Part shown: one piece after another, positions 16,980 through 26,132 of the stretch
How positions within the stretch are numbered: the first letter of the stretch is position 1
Layout: the number at the start of each line of letters is the position of its first letter
Source: Cohnella algarum
Lineage (GTDB): Bacteria; Bacillota; Bacilli; Paenibacillales; Paenibacillaceae
Direction: 5' to 3'
DNA length: 64,000 nucleotides
Assembly (NCBI RefSeq): GCF_016937515.1
Contig: NZ_JAFHKM010000002.1
Span: forward strand, 4,831,001 to 4,895,000
Program-made: the position numbers and the translations under genes
Notes under the pieces: generated by a model
The model's database searches: none
Told to the model about the DNA's origin: nothing
The model's input: the letters and a program-made list of their open reading frames with translations, nothing else

Positions 16980-18806
16980 CGCGAACGGTCGCAGCGCCAA
17001 TCGGTAAAAATCCGCCCAACCGTAAGGATTGACCTGCACCCCGATCAGACGCTCGTCGAAATAGGTCATCTGCTTCAAATGGTACAAGAAAGCCAGCGCC
17101 GTTTCGTCGCTCAGCCACCGTTCGATTTCCCGCACAAGCCGGATGCGTTCGCCGGGTTCGGGTTCGGCTTCTGCCTCCAGCAACCTGGCATGCAGACGCT
17201 CCCGAACGGGGGAGGAGAGGTGCCTGCGCACGACATGACGGTCGTCGTACATGAGGCGCAGGAAGGAGACGACCGGATTTTCGTCCGCGACCGCGTTGGC
17301 GAGGACGAGATCCGCTTCATCGATCGCCTCGGGCCGAATAAAATCCTCATAGTCCCGTACCTCGACCTCGAGTTTGACCCCTGCGGCCGCGCATCGATCC
17401 CTCAGCCAGCGGGCGTTTCGCTCAAGGGAATCGTTCAGGATGCGGTAGGTCAGCAGCCGCAACGGCCGCTCCGGGAAAATCGGGGGAGGCCCCAACTCCG
17501 TCCGACGCTTCATGCCGTTCCGAAGCTCCGTCTCCATCTCCATCAGGCTCCATTCGGGAAAAAAGCTGCGAGCCGGACGATGCTTCCGGGGATCGAGCTC
17601 CGCGTTCATCAGGTTCGGATCGGCGGCGCGGATGAGCCAGTTCCGAAACTCGCCCGATTCCAGCGGTCCCGGTCTGTTCCGCTGAAAGGTCAAATAGGTG
17701 CAGCCGGCCTCGACCCGTTCGATGTCGGGCGGATGGCCGCTCCCCCCGTGAAGTTGAAAGGGGTGAATATACGGGATCGTCTCCCCGTCGAGCTCGGTCA
17801 GGGCCGACGGGCGATGGCTCGTTTCCGGCAATATCCACAGCTCGACCCGGTCGAGCTGGGCCCGGCCCGCGAAATAGGCGGGGAACGCCTCGAGAACGAT
17901 CTGCGAGTCGCCGTTCTCCGTTACGCGAAACGGTCCGCTCCCGACCGGAAGCCTGGCGAATTCCCGAGACCGCGCCGCCGATCGGGGAAGGATCGAGGCG
18001 CGAGGCGAAGCGAGCAGCTGCGGCAACAGCCAGTACGGCCGCCGCAGCCTGATCTCGAGACCGTAAGGGCCGATCGTTCGCATCCCTGCCAAAGGCAGCT
18101 CCGTCCATTCCGTTCTTCCGAATTCCGCCGATGTCAATCGCTCAAGGGTGTACCGCGCATCTTCGGCGCGGAGCTCGGTTTTGTCGTGGAAGAGCACGCC
18201 TTTGCGCAAATAAAACGTCCAGATTCGCCCGGTGCTGTCGGATTCCCAGTAATAAGCCAGATGGGGAACAACCGTTTGGCCGTCGTCGCCGCGGCGGACG
18301 AGCGTATCGAACGCTTGCCGGACCATGTGCCACTCGGTACGGCGCAGCGTCCAGGCCGGATCGAGATTGGGCATGGCGCGGTAGAAGGGAAGACGAAGCG
18401 TGTCGGTCTGGCGGTTCTCGTCGGCGTCGATATGGTAGCCGAACCGTCCTTCCAGCCAGCGCGCAAAACGCTCGCGCATGTCTTCGCCGGCCCCGTGTTC
18501 GCCAAGCAGGCGAATCCCGTCCTGCAAACGTCCCTTGTCCGTTGCTTCCTGCGCGAGCAGCAGCACAACATCCGATCCCGAGGCGGTCAGCGCGAGCGTG
18601 GAGCGGTTGCCGCGCCCTCGCCCCGGAGACCAGGCGATCCAGCCGGCCATGCTCAAGCGGCGGAGAATCCACTTGACGTTGCGCGGGGTGCAGTGCCATA
18701 CGTCGGCCAATTGATCCAAAGTCGTCTCGAGAGCTCGACCTGCTTCCAGGTCGCCGAATAGTTGCCGCAGCTTGAAGAAATGCTCTGCCAGCCTCAAAGG
18801 AGGCAC
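16968..18806 (-). CDS. SgrR-family regulator with solute-binding-protein domain
   Basis: A 612-residue cytoplasmic protein without signal peptide. Residues 1-115 form the SgrR-type winged helix (LDQLADVWHCTPRNVKWILR). Residues about 165-540 resemble the peptide/nickel-binding SBP family 5 (FDTLVRRGDDGQTVVPHLAY, then YTFYLRK-like and DARYTLERL elements). Such proteins bind a small sugar-phosphate or peptide ligand and control nearby transporters. The 121-bp region before the divergent pyrophosphatase gene would hold its promoter. No dedicated transporter lies alongside except the EamA permease at 19529. Ligand unknown. Confidence 0.9.
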   Translation of the reverse strand: MPPLRLAEHFFKLRQLFGDLEAGRALETTLDQLADVWHCTPRNVKWILRRLSMAGWIAWSPGRGRGNRSTLALTASGSDVVLLLAQEATDKGRLQDGIRLLGEHGAGEDMRERFARWLEGRFGYHIDADENRQTDTLRLPFYRAMPNLDPAWTLRRTEWHMVRQAFDTLVRRGDDGQTVVPHLAYYWESDSTGRIWTFYLRKGVLFHDKTELRAEDARYTLERLTSAEFGRTEWTELPLAGMRTIGPYGLEIRLRRPYWLLPQLLASPRASILPRSAARSREFARLPVGSGPFRVTENGDSQIVLEAFPAYFAGRAQLDRVELWILPETSHRPSALTELDGETIPYIHPFQLHGGSGHPPDIERVEAGCTYLTFQRNRPGPLESGEFRNWLIRAADPNLMNAELDPRKHRPARSFFPEWSLMEMETELRNGMKRRTELGPPPIFPERPLRLLTYRILNDSLERNARWLRDRCAAAGVKLEVEVRDYEDFIRPEAIDEADLVLANAVADENPVVSFLRLMYDDRHVVRRHLSSPVRERLHARLLEAEAEPEPGERIRLVREIERWLSDETALAFLYHLKQMTYFDERLIGVQVNPYGWADFYRLALRPFASRR

Positions 18807-18927
18807 CTCCGTTTAAAAAAAAGGGGAAGATCTGTCGAAAGTAGTTTACACTTTTTATTCCCCCTTTTCCAACTACAATGAGAGTGGACGAACGTTCACG
18901 CAAGGATGGAAACAGGAGGAGCAGAAC

Positions 18928-19532
18928 ATGGAAATCGTACTGACGACTTGGAATCCGGAGAAAATGCGATGGTTGTCGCAAGGGTTCGACCGCTTGTCCG
19001 TCGAAAGCAGGCCTCTGCGCCCCGGCGAAGCGGAAGACGTGGACGAAAACGGAGATACGTTTGAGGCGAACGCGCTTTTGAAGGCGCATGCCATTCCAGA
19101 AGCGGAGAACCGTATCGTCGTCGCCGAAGACTCGGGGCTGTGCGTCGATGCGCTGGGCGGGCAGCCCGGCGTCCGCACGGCCCGCTGGGCCCCGGGAGCG
19201 ATGACGACCGCAGCCTCTTGCTGCTCGAGCGGCTGACGGGCGTCGAGCCTGCGCGTCGCGGCGCAGCGTTCGTAAGCGCGGTGGCCGTCCGTTTTCCCGA
19301 CGGCGGCAGTTGGGCAGGCCGCGGCGAGCTGCGCGGACGGATCGCGCTCGCTCCGCGCGGCGACCGGGCGGACGGCTATGCCCGCATCTTCGAGTTGCCG
19401 GGCGGACGCACGATTGCCGAGCTCGGACCGGACGTCGTCGAGCCCCATGATCATCGCAGGCAGGCGCTGGCGCTGGCGGCGGCATGCATCGGGGAATGGC
19501 TCGCCTCGAACGGAGCGATGAGGCGGCCATGA
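18928..19532 (+). CDS. HAM1/RdgB-like non-canonical NTP pyrophosphatase (frameshifted)
   Basis: Begins MEIVLTTWNPEKMRWL and contains ENGDTFEANALLKAHA and VVAEDSGLCVDALGGQPGVRTARW, the hallmarks of ITP/XTP pyrophosphatases that clean deaminated purine nucleotides. After ARWAPG the rest (DDDRSLLLLERL to HDHRRQALALAAA) is in another frame. One more G in the GGG at 19194-19196 repairs it to about 201 residues. The usual FGYDPLF motif is replaced by DGYARIFELPGG and SHR by DHR, so it may be a divergent member. Start follows AGGAGG. Its stop overlaps the start of the EamA gene (ATGA). Confidence 0.82.
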
Positions 19533-20550
19533 GCACGCCGGATCGCGTTCGCGCCGGCAGCCTTGCCAACGCTTCGCCGGAAGGGCATAGAGATCGATAC
19601 GTCATCGCTGTCGGCGCGGCCGTGCTGGTCACGCTCTTGTGGTCGACCTCGTATATTCTGAACAAATTCGCGTTCGAGCACGGCGTCGGACCGTTCACCT
19701 TGGCCGGCCTCCGATACGCGGTGTCGGCAGGCGCGCTGCTGCTGGCGCGCGCGATCGCGTCGCGCCGGCGAACGGCGCGGCAAGCGTCAGGACCGGCTGC
19801 GCCGGCGGAAGGAGCGCGCTCCGGCCTGCGCCCCGCGCATTATATTCTGCTCGGCGCGACCGGCTATCTGATGGCGCAAGGATTGCAGTACGCCGGCCAA
19901 ATGTTCGTTACGCCGACGCAGACGAGCATGGTATTGGCAGTCGGCAATACGACGGCCCTGGTCGCGCTGGACATGATTTGGCTACGGGAAATTCGTGGCC
20001 GTTCGTCGTTTTTGGGCATCGCGGCCGCGATGGCGGGGATCGTCCTGTTTTATTACCCATGGGACTTTGGCGGGGCCATTTCAGCGGCATCCTCTTGATT
20101 CTGGCCTCTTGCGTCGGGTACGCGGTCCATCTGGCGCTATCGAGACATTTGCTGAAGACGGGCAGGGCGCAGCCGGGAGAGCTGGTCCTTGCGCCGATGG
20201 CCATAGGCGCCGCCGGCATGCTGACCGTCGGATTTGCGCTCGAAGGGGTGCCGAGCTTCTCGTGGCCGCTTGCGGGCATTCTGTTATGGCTGGGGGCGAT
20301 CAACGGAGCGTTCGCCTTCTCGCTTTGGACGTGGAGCCAAAAACGGCTGCGGGCCTACGAAAGCAGCCTCATCAACAATCTGATGCTGCTGGAGGTCGCA
20401 GCCCTGGATGTGCTCGTTTTTCATCGGAGCCTGTCGGCGATCGAGCTGTCCGGACTGCTGCTGGCCGGCTTCGCCGTGATCTTCGTGCAGTTGTCCCCGC
20501 TATGGAAGCGGTCGTCCCGAAGGGGGCGAGCCGGCGCCCCGGAAGCCTAA
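19529..20550 (+). CDS. EamA/DMT-family transporter (frameshifted)
   Basis: A drug/metabolite-transporter permease with two EamA repeats. The first (VIAVGAAVLVTLLWSTSYILN to MAGIVLFYYPWDFGG) and the second (FSGILLILASCVGYAVHLAL to FAVIFVQLSPLWK) are in different frames. One extra G in the G4 run at 20072-20075 gives a normal protein of about 340 residues with ten helices. ATG 19529 overlaps the preceding stop. A poorly conserved Ala/Arg-rich cytoplasmic stretch lies between helices 2 and 3. Substrate unknown. The frameshift position between repeats and the run of G make a consensus error likely. Confidence 0.85.
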
Positions 20551-20617
20551 GCTCGCCGAACGGACAGAAGACGGGCGATCGGAAGCCGATGCTTGAACCG
20601 GACGGATGGTCCCGGGA

Positions 20618-21110
20618 CTATTTGCTTGCAAGCAGCAGCTTCGCGCCAACCAGTCCGATGACGAAAAAGCAACGAATGGATCAGGATATAAGAGCTGCAG
20701 GCCATGATGACGATCGTGGATATCCCGACTTGCGTTATCCGCTCCGACGGCCCTCCGACCCACATGGCGATGAATCCGGCCGCCGCCTGCACGAAGAAGA
20801 ACCAGGTCAGCGTAATCCAGGGGACGACGAGATGGAATTGCAGCGCGCTCAAGCCCTTCATTTTAGGCAGCTGCGCGACCAATTCCTTGCAATAGGCCTC
20901 CGGATCGTCGCCGAACACGTCCCGGGCCGTCCGGCCCCGGGCTTGGGCTTCCGACAAATGCTGGGCGATCTCAAGCAATAGCTCCTCGCTTTTGGCTTCC
21001 TGCAAACGGCTGCTGCGGATATAAACGACCATGTCCTCGTAATAACGCCGGTTCTCGGGTGACATGGCTTCCCGGAGCTTGTTGTTTTCTTCGAGGGGTT
21101 CCGCCAACAT
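20618..21110 (-). CDS. DUF1129/HAAS-like membrane protein, 5' end altered by a Tn3 end (also frameshifted)
   Basis: LEENNKLREAMSPENRRYYEDMVVYIRSS followed by EIAQHLSEAQARG and VFGDDPEAYCKELVAQLP mark a DUF1129/HAAS-type protein; membrane helices follow (VVPWITLTWFFFVQAAAGFI; GISTIVIMACSSYILIHSLL). Near the end the frame changes: one more A in the run 20664-20668 gives FFVIGLVGAKLLLASK and a stop at 20618, a natural final helix. At the other end the ATG and the next four codons (MLAEP) come from the Tn3-type terminal repeat at 21095-21132, so the original start and promoter were removed by an insertion. Whether it is still expressed is unclear. Confidence 0.72.
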
Positions 21111-21132
21111 TTTAACGAAAATATACGCTAAG
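21095..21132 (+). mobile_element. Tn3-family 38-bp terminal inverted repeat
   Basis: Begins GGGGTTCCGCCAACATTTTA and ends TATACGCTAAG. It is 38 bp, the size of the Tn4430 terminal repeat, with the same outer GGGGT, GCCA and inner ACGCTAAG blocks, and 36 of 38 positions match the repeat at 52387-52424. The outer end faces left, so the element extends rightward from here. No inverted partner is visible in the window. Confidence 0.85.
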
Positions 21133-21321
21133 CCCCGTGATCATGTCCGGCTTTGCGTTATTTCTACTCTAAGCTGATATAGAACGTGTTACTCGACCCA
21201 ACCGGTTATTTTAACCTGTAAGTACACGGAACGTCATTTTCCCCTAATGTTAGGAACCGATATGGGCAGATGCTCATATACTTTCCTATAAACAATAAGC
21301 TGACGTTGGGAGGAGACAAAA

Positions 21322-21804
21322 TTGTATCAAGTGCCTTCTTACTGGGGAAGTCCATACTATATGCGAGTCGATTTTGTGCCTATATGGAGCACAGAATTTC
21401 CGAAAGCAGTCCAAATGATAAAGGAAGCGGTACAAGGGGAGCGTAACGATGAGTTGTTCTACGATGAATTGATCAACCTGGCTCCCTCAAAAGAACAGGT
21501 GGCCATTATAGAAAGCATCCGTAACGATGAGCGCGGCCACAATAAAATGTATAGAGCGATGTATCGGGCTTTGACGGGACAGGAAATTGTAGGCATCAGT
21601 AGTGAGCAATATGAGCGGGTGCAATCCTATATAGAGGGTCTACAGCGGGCCTTGATGGGGGAGTTGGGTGCGGTGGAAAAATACCGCAACATCTGGTTTG
21701 GATTGCCTGCTGGCATCTATAAAGATACGGTGTATGGTATCATATTGGATGAGCTAAAGCACGCTGCAAAATATAATTATTTGATTACGTTGAATCTCAG
21801 GTAG
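21322..21804 (+). CDS. Ferritin-like (rubrerythrin-fold) protein, spore type
   Basis: A 160-residue four-helix protein. Carboxylate/histidine motifs of a di-iron site are visible: E in GERNDELFYDELI, ERGH in the second helix, and ELKH near the end. It starts with TTG after GGGAGGAG. Relatives occur in spore-formers next to YetF/DUF421 and spoVA-type genes; here a YetF fragment lies 17 bp downstream on the other strand. Base composition is lower in GC than the flanking chromosome. It sits just inside a Tn3-type end, so it is probably transposon cargo. Role in iron binding or peroxide detoxification in spores is inference. Confidence 0.8.
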   Translation: MYQVPSYWGSPYYMRVDFVPIWSTEFPKAVQMIKEAVQGERNDELFYDELINLAPSKEQVAIIESIRNDERGHNKMYRAMYRALTGQEIVGISSEQYERVQSYIEGLQRALMGELGAVEKYRNIWFGLPAGIYKDTVYGIILDELKHAAKYNYLITLNLR

Positions 21805-21820
21805 CTATTTATAATCAATA

Positions 21821-22024
21821 CTATTCCACATCAACTGGATGCCGAATATTATCCTTATAATCATCCACATAAAGTTGACCGTTGCTGCCTTTTACGGCGT
21901 AGAATACGTCCTCTAACTTTTTGCCGCGTGCCTTCAGTTGGGACAGTATCCAGGATTCAGGAATATGGTTGGAGTTTAGAGTTTCATGCAAAAGCTGCCC
22001 GTCTATTATGTTCGCCGCCTGACT
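21821..22024 (-). pseudogene. YetF/DUF421 C-terminal fragment
   Basis: Minus-strand translation gives NIIDGQLLHETLNSNHIPES, then WILSQLKARGKKLEDVFYAV and SNGQLYVDDYKDN before TAG at 21821. This is the typical cytoplasmic C-terminus of DUF421 (YetF) membrane proteins, here about 67 residues. An in-frame stop at 22025-22027 and loss of the membrane helices show it is a remnant. It probably lost its 5' part when the neighbouring transposition module inserted. Confidence 0.7.
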
Positions 22025-22087
22025 TTATGGCGGGAAAAAGGCATGAATTCGCCATTCGGTGTGGCGGAGCCAAACCGAATAAACAGC

Positions 22088-22139
22088 CGACAATAGCCTA
22101 ATCCCTTCTGTACAATGACGGTGGATTAGGCTATTGTCG
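22088..22139. repeat. Perfect 17-bp inverted repeat
   Basis: CGACAATAGCCTAATCC at 22088-22104 is repeated inverted at 22123-22139 with an 18-nt loop. There is no T-run on the plus strand. It marks the junction between the YetF fragment and the DUF6431 gene and may be a terminator, or part of the left end of the TnsB/TnsC-like element. Confidence 0.65.
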
Positions 22140-22144
22140 ATTAA

Positions 22145-22190
22145 AAAGGAAAATGCTCCCGAACCTTTGGCGAGGATCCCCGGGAGCATT
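22145..22190 (-). terminator. Minus-strand terminator-like hairpin
   Basis: AATGCTCCCG at 22152-22161 pairs with 22181-22190. Read on the minus strand the stem is followed by TTTCCTTTTT. It lies just before the preferred start of the DUF6431 gene. Confidence 0.5.
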
Positions 22191-22199
22191 CACTTCATC

Positions 22200-22802
22200 A
22201 TGTCAAAAATACTTTATTTCGGCCTTTCTTGCAAGGCTTATTTACGCACATTCGGAAATCAATCTCCTGACGTCCAGCTCTGCTGTGAAAACTGCGGTCG
22301 GCTTCTCCATAAACACGGTCGTTATTGGCGAGGAATTGTGACGAAGCATGAGGTCATCCAGATCCCGATCTACCGTCGATATTGTCCTACCTGTAGAATA
22401 ACAATCTCCCTCCTGCCGGAGTTCCTGATTCCATGGGCCCGGTATGCGACTTGGGTGCGAGAAGCGGCATTAAAGCGCAAGCACAAGGGATTCTCTTGGC
22501 GGCAGACGACAGAAAGCACAACAACTCCTGCCGTGCGTTATAGCCGCCGTACGTTGAAACGCTGGTGGGCAAGACATCTGCGCCGCGCAGCGGATGCAGC
22601 ACTATGGGTTGCTGGGAAACTCGTAGCCCAGGGGGACGACACGGATATGCTCCACCTTTACCCCACCATGATGAACCCAACGCCAATGGATACATTGGAT
22701 TGGCTGGACAAACTGTTACCCCGATTCATCCCCGCTGGCGCATCCAGACGGGGCTATTGGACGTTTCTAAATGCGAGGTTACCTGTAGCATCACGCTTAT
22801 AA
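22200..22802 (+). CDS. DUF6431-type zinc-ribbon protein
   Basis: About 200 residues. The N-terminal third has four cysteines in two pairs, CCENCG and RRYCPTCR, a zinc-ribbon pattern, followed by a basic region (REAALKRKHKGFSW and RRTLKRWWARHLRR) suited to nucleic acid. This arrangement matches DUF6431 proteins found beside TnsB/TnsC-like transposition genes in Firmicutes. ATG 22200 is preferred because the frame upstream of it is a hairpin. A likely role is an accessory DNA-binding factor of the mobile element, by context only. Confidence 0.65.
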   Translation: MSKILYFGLSCKAYLRTFGNQSPDVQLCCENCGRLLHKHGRYWRGIVTKHEVIQIPIYRRYCPTCRITISLLPEFLIPWARYATWVREAALKRKHKGFSWRQTTESTTTPAVRYSRRTLKRWWARHLRRAADAALWVAGKLVAQGDDTDMLHLYPTMMNPTPMDTLDWLDKLLPRFIPAGASRRGYWTFLNARLPVASRL

Positions 22803-22974
22803 ATCCCTTCAGCATCCACCGCCAAGGAGCAAGGCAAACGAAAATCGCCTCCAAAATTGCTTTAAAAATCGCCTGGACGGCAAGTTGCCCTCCTGATCCC
22901 ACAAAATATGCGCCCTCCCTGGCTTCTAGCGTCTATGCGATACTCTCATAGACCACAGGGAGAGGAGATTTAGC

Positions 22975-24357
22975 ATGGATGAGCAAGCAAGGCAGCAAGA
23001 AGCCAACTTCCGTTATGGCTTAATTGCATCACTGGTTAGCCGCAAATTGGATCCCGGAGAACAGATGGCGTTGATGCGCGAAATTGTAAGCCATGAGTAT
23101 GAAACGTCGTCGGGACAGCGAAGGAGAATTAGTCTACGAACGCTTGAGCGATATTTAAAAGCGTATCGCGAAGGCGGATGGGAGGCGCTGTTGCCCTCCG
23201 TCCGAGCAGACAAACTCACGACCAGGGAAATCCCCGAGGATGTGCTTGCCAAAGCGATTGCCTTAAAGCAGGAGCAACCCGGCCGAAGCGTCAGGCAGAT
23301 TATTGCGATTCTGGAACTGGCGGCATTCGTGGCCCCCGGCACCCTGAAAGAAAGCACGCTTAGCAAGCAGCTTCGCCGCCGCGGCGTCACGCGCAAAGCG
23401 TTACTGAATACGGGGTGGAGCCACTTTCGCCGGTTTGAAGCCACGCACCGAAATAGCATGTGGCAAGGCGATGTGCAGCATACCCTTTACCTTCCGCATC
23501 CGGACAAGCCCGGCAAGAAGGTCATGGCCTATCTGGTTATTTTCATTGACGATTACTCTCGCTTCGTTGTGCATGGCCAGTTCTATTTCGAGGAACGTGT
23601 GGCCCGGCTGGAGGATTGCCTGAAGAAGGCGATTTTAAAGAACGGAGTGCCGGAAATGATCTATGTCGATAACGGCGCCATCTATTCTTCACACCATTTT
23701 GAGCGGATTTGCGGGCGACTGGGGGCAGAGCTTAAGCATACTCGCCCCGGACGTCCTATGGGACGCGGGAAGCAAGAAAAGTTCTTCCGATTTGTCGACC
23801 AGAGCTTTGTGCCGGAGGCATACGACCTGATTGAACAAGGGAAGATCCAGACGCTTAACGATTTGAATCGATTCTTCTCGGCGTGGCTTGAGATTGCTTA
23901 CCACCAGAAAGTCCACAACAGCTTTAAGCAGCGCCCAGTCGACCGATACCAAAAAGACGACCACCCGATTCGCATGTTGCCGCCGCATGAACTCATAGAA
24001 GTATTCTTGCTGGAGGAATCCCGCAAAGTGGACAAAACGGGATGCATCTCGCTGCTGGGCACGATATTCGAGGTCCAGACAGAGCTTGCCGGCTCGAAGA
24101 TTCAGGTGCGATTCGATCCGCACGACCTGTCCGTCATCCAGGTGTGGAAGGACGGCCAGCGCTATGAAGACGCGAAGCCAATGAAGCTCCGCGATCCGAA
24201 AAACCGGCCGAAGCAGGATGAACCGAAGGCCGTCATGCAACCGCCGAAGACGGGCCTCAACTATGTGGAATTATTGGTGGAAGAACAGAAACGGCAGACC
24301 CGCGAAGCGCAAGGCGCTGCGCTTTCGCGAGCGATGAAAGAGGTGAATCGCTCATGA
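22975..24357 (+). CDS. DDE transposase, TnsB/TniA/Mu type
   Basis: A 460-residue transposase. N-terminal helix-turn-helix region (ISLRTLERYLKAYREGGWEAL), then an RNase H-like catalytic core: MWQGDVQHTLY (first Asp), MIYVDNGAIYSS (second Asp) and GRGKQEKFFRF (Glu). A beta-barrel-like C-terminal region follows. Such enzymes cut and join transposon ends and need an ATPase partner, encoded here by the next gene with ATGA overlap at 24354. ATG 22975 follows GGAGAGGAG. The frame is intact and all three acidic residues are present. Confidence 0.9.
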   Translation: MDEQARQQEANFRYGLIASLVSRKLDPGEQMALMREIVSHEYETSSGQRRRISLRTLERYLKAYREGGWEALLPSVRADKLTTREIPEDVLAKAIALKQEQPGRSVRQIIAILELAAFVAPGTLKESTLSKQLRRRGVTRKALLNTGWSHFRRFEATHRNSMWQGDVQHTLYLPHPDKPGKKVMAYLVIFIDDYSRFVVHGQFYFEERVARLEDCLKKAILKNGVPEMIYVDNGAIYSSHHFERICGRLGAELKHTRPGRPMGRGKQEKFFRFVDQSFVPEAYDLIEQGKIQTLNDLNRFFSAWLEIAYHQKVHNSFKQRPVDRYQKDDHPIRMLPPHELIEVFLLEESRKVDKTGCISLLGTIFEVQTELAGSKIQVRFDPHDLSVIQVWKDGQRYEDAKPMKLRDPKNRPKQDEPKAVMQPPKTGLNYVELLVEEQKRQTREAQGAALSRAMKEVNRS

Positions 24358-25156
24358 TTCGTGGTTTCTTCGGGTGGGAGCGCGTTCCGTTCACCCGGGA
24401 GATTGAAACACGGCATCTGCACCGCTCCAAGCGATTCGAAGAATGTGTAGCACGGATGCAGTATATGGTGATGACTCGCTCGATTGGCTGCGTCACCGGT
24501 GAAATTGGCTGCGGCAAGTCGACAGCCGTTCGCTACTTGAAAGACCAACTGGATCCGAACAAGTACCGGTTTATCTATCTGTCGGATGCGAATCTGAAAC
24601 CAAGGGACTTTTACCGTGAACTCCTCCACCACTTCGGCTTGCCGCCCAAGTTTCTGCGCAGCGAAGCCAAACGGCAATTCCAGCACCTCGTATGGGATTT
24701 GTACGAGAACCAGCAGAAGGTCGCCGTTATTGTCGTGGATGAAGCGCACCTGCTTTCAGGAGACATGCTGCAAGAAATACGCTTTTTGACGAATTTTCGT
24801 ATGGACTCGATTTCGCCGCTTGCCCTGCTGCTCATTGGACAGCCGGAACTACAGGCCACGTTGCAACTGAGAATCTTCAAGCCGATTACACAGCGGATGA
24901 ACGTGCGTTTTCATTTGGAAGGCTTGTCGCTCGAGGAGTGCCGCGATTACATCTCCCACCAATTGGAGGTTGCCGGAAGTACAGGGCCGGTGTTTACGAC
25001 AGAAGCGATGGACGCCATATACGCGCATGCTCGGGGATATGCCGAGAGATAAATAACGTCTGCACCGCTGCGCTTCTGGATGCAGTGCTGCGAAAAGACA
25101 AAATGATTGATACCGTCCATGTGACGAGGATCCTAGCTGAATTTAAGGAACAGTGA
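24354..25156 (+). CDS. ExeA/TniB-like AAA+ ATPase of the transposition module (frameshifted)
   Basis: Starts MIRGFFGWERVPFTREIE, with Walker A GEIGCGKST and Walker B VAVIVVDEAHLL, the pattern of TniB/TnsC/ExeA-type ATPases that choose targets and activate the transposase. The frame stops at 25052 after HARGYAER, but the typical ending REINNVCTAALLDAV is present in another frame to 25156. One more G in the G4 run at 25033-25036 gives HARG-ICREINN and a protein of 267 residues. Start overlaps the transposase stop (ATGA). Confidence 0.85.
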
Positions 25157-25159
25157 GGG

Positions 25160-25390
25160 ATGACAAATATGAATGAGATACGATTTCATGGAGATACCGA
25201 GCGTTGGAACGTGTACGATGGAGAAGAGTTGCTTTGCTCGCTACGTTGTGGTGATGCCGTGATGATTCAAGTAGGAAAGCACTTCTTGCCATCCAACCTT
25301 GAGCTCGATACGGACTGGTACGTGAAGTTTGGAAATTCGAAGTTCTGGCTCCACCGACATGCCAAGTACCGCGTCCGACCGCTGTTCTAA
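25160..25390 (+). CDS. DUF5348-type small protein
   Basis: A 76-residue protein (or 73 from ATG 25169, which is better spaced from GAGGG). It is mostly short beta strands, with EELLCSLRCGDAVMIQ and the closing motif TDWYVKFGNSKFWLH. This fits DUF5348 proteins found at the ends of transposition operons. Position 3 bp after the ATPase gene and just before a terminator shows it belongs to the module. Function unknown. Confidence 0.7.
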   Translation: MTNMNEIRFHGDTERWNVYDGEELLCSLRCGDAVMIQVGKHFLPSNLELDTDWYVKFGNSKFWLHRHAKYRVRPLF

Positions 25391-25415
25391 CTGCTCTTCG
25401 GAGCAGTTTTTTTAC
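25389..25415 (+). terminator. Intrinsic terminator of the transposition module
   Basis: AACTGCTC-TTCG-GAGCAGTT followed by TTTTTA; the stem begins at the DUF5348 stop codon. Confidence 0.92.
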
Positions 25416-25508
25416 GCCGACAAACAAAGGCGAAATATAATTGTCTCCGAAACGGCGGTGAGGAAAGCAAAAAGCCACCGTCATTGGCGGTTCCGAATCT
25501 ACCGTCAA

Positions 25509-26132
25509 TTAAAGTGGCTGATGACACTGTTCCAATTCAGCAAGATGCTCCTGGTATTGAAGGATTAGGGTTATAAGCATCCTTAAATTAACAAGGTGGC
25601 TCGAATACATAGTATGTTTGAACGGGTTTTTTTTAGCCGCTTCCAGAAGCCTTTGAGCACGTTCATCAATCCAAGCGTCAGAACGCCCCCGCCTTGAAGA
25701 AAGCAGGGAGGAAATGCTGGATTTGAGCAGTGTCACGTCAGTCTGTAAAACCATTTGTGAAGTGGGGAGCTGGCTTAAGAACTGAAGCGATACTTTAGAG
25801 TAAATGGCTCCGAGCACGCCCTTATATTCAGGAAAAACCTGATCTTGGACCGCTTGGAATTGCAATTTCGTTTGGACGCACATGTTCGACAGGGCTTCGT
25901 GTTGACGTGTTAAATAGCGCAAATTAAGCAGTTGAACTCCTCTTTTTCGAAAGTTCTGAAACTCCTCTTTGTAATACAATTCACCTAGAAGGTAAGCGTC
26001 CGCGGCATCCGTCTTCACCTTGCGAAGATTTGTTTTTCTTAATCGATTGGAGATCAGCGGATTAATGACGATGTATGGGTACCGGTGTTCCTCCAGGTAC
26101 GGGATCTGAGTCCCAACCAGCCTCAAACATGG
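25509..26132 (-). pseudogene. IS110-family transposase remnant
   Basis: YPYIVINPLISNRLRKTNLR and KVKTDAADAYLLGEL are the N-terminal RuvC-like part of an IS110-family transposase, and the linker region follows (QFQAVQDQVFPEYKGVLG). The extreme N-terminus with the first catalytic Asp is replaced by unrelated sequence. The C-terminal Transposase_20 domain with its serine is absent: the frame ends in EQCHQPL near 25509, at the flank of the transposition module. It is therefore truncated on both sides and inactive. Confidence 0.8.

Larger units (their letters stand above)
22088..25415 (+). mobile_element. TnsB/TnsC-like transposition module (ends not resolved)
   Basis: Four genes in one direction: zinc-ribbon DUF6431, DDE transposase, AAA+ ATPase and DUF5348, closed by a terminator. 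A DDE recombinase of the Mu/TniA/TnsB group with an overlapping ExeA/TniB-like ATPase is the core of target-regulated transposons. The left flank is a truncated YetF gene and the right flank is a truncated IS110 gene, which suggests insertion into older mobile DNA. Exact ends and target duplication could not be identified. Confidence 0.7.

Noticed and set aside
25530..25560. Right end of the TnsB/TnsC-like element
   Set aside because: A TGACA word is present, but no matching copy at the left side and no target duplication could be seen.
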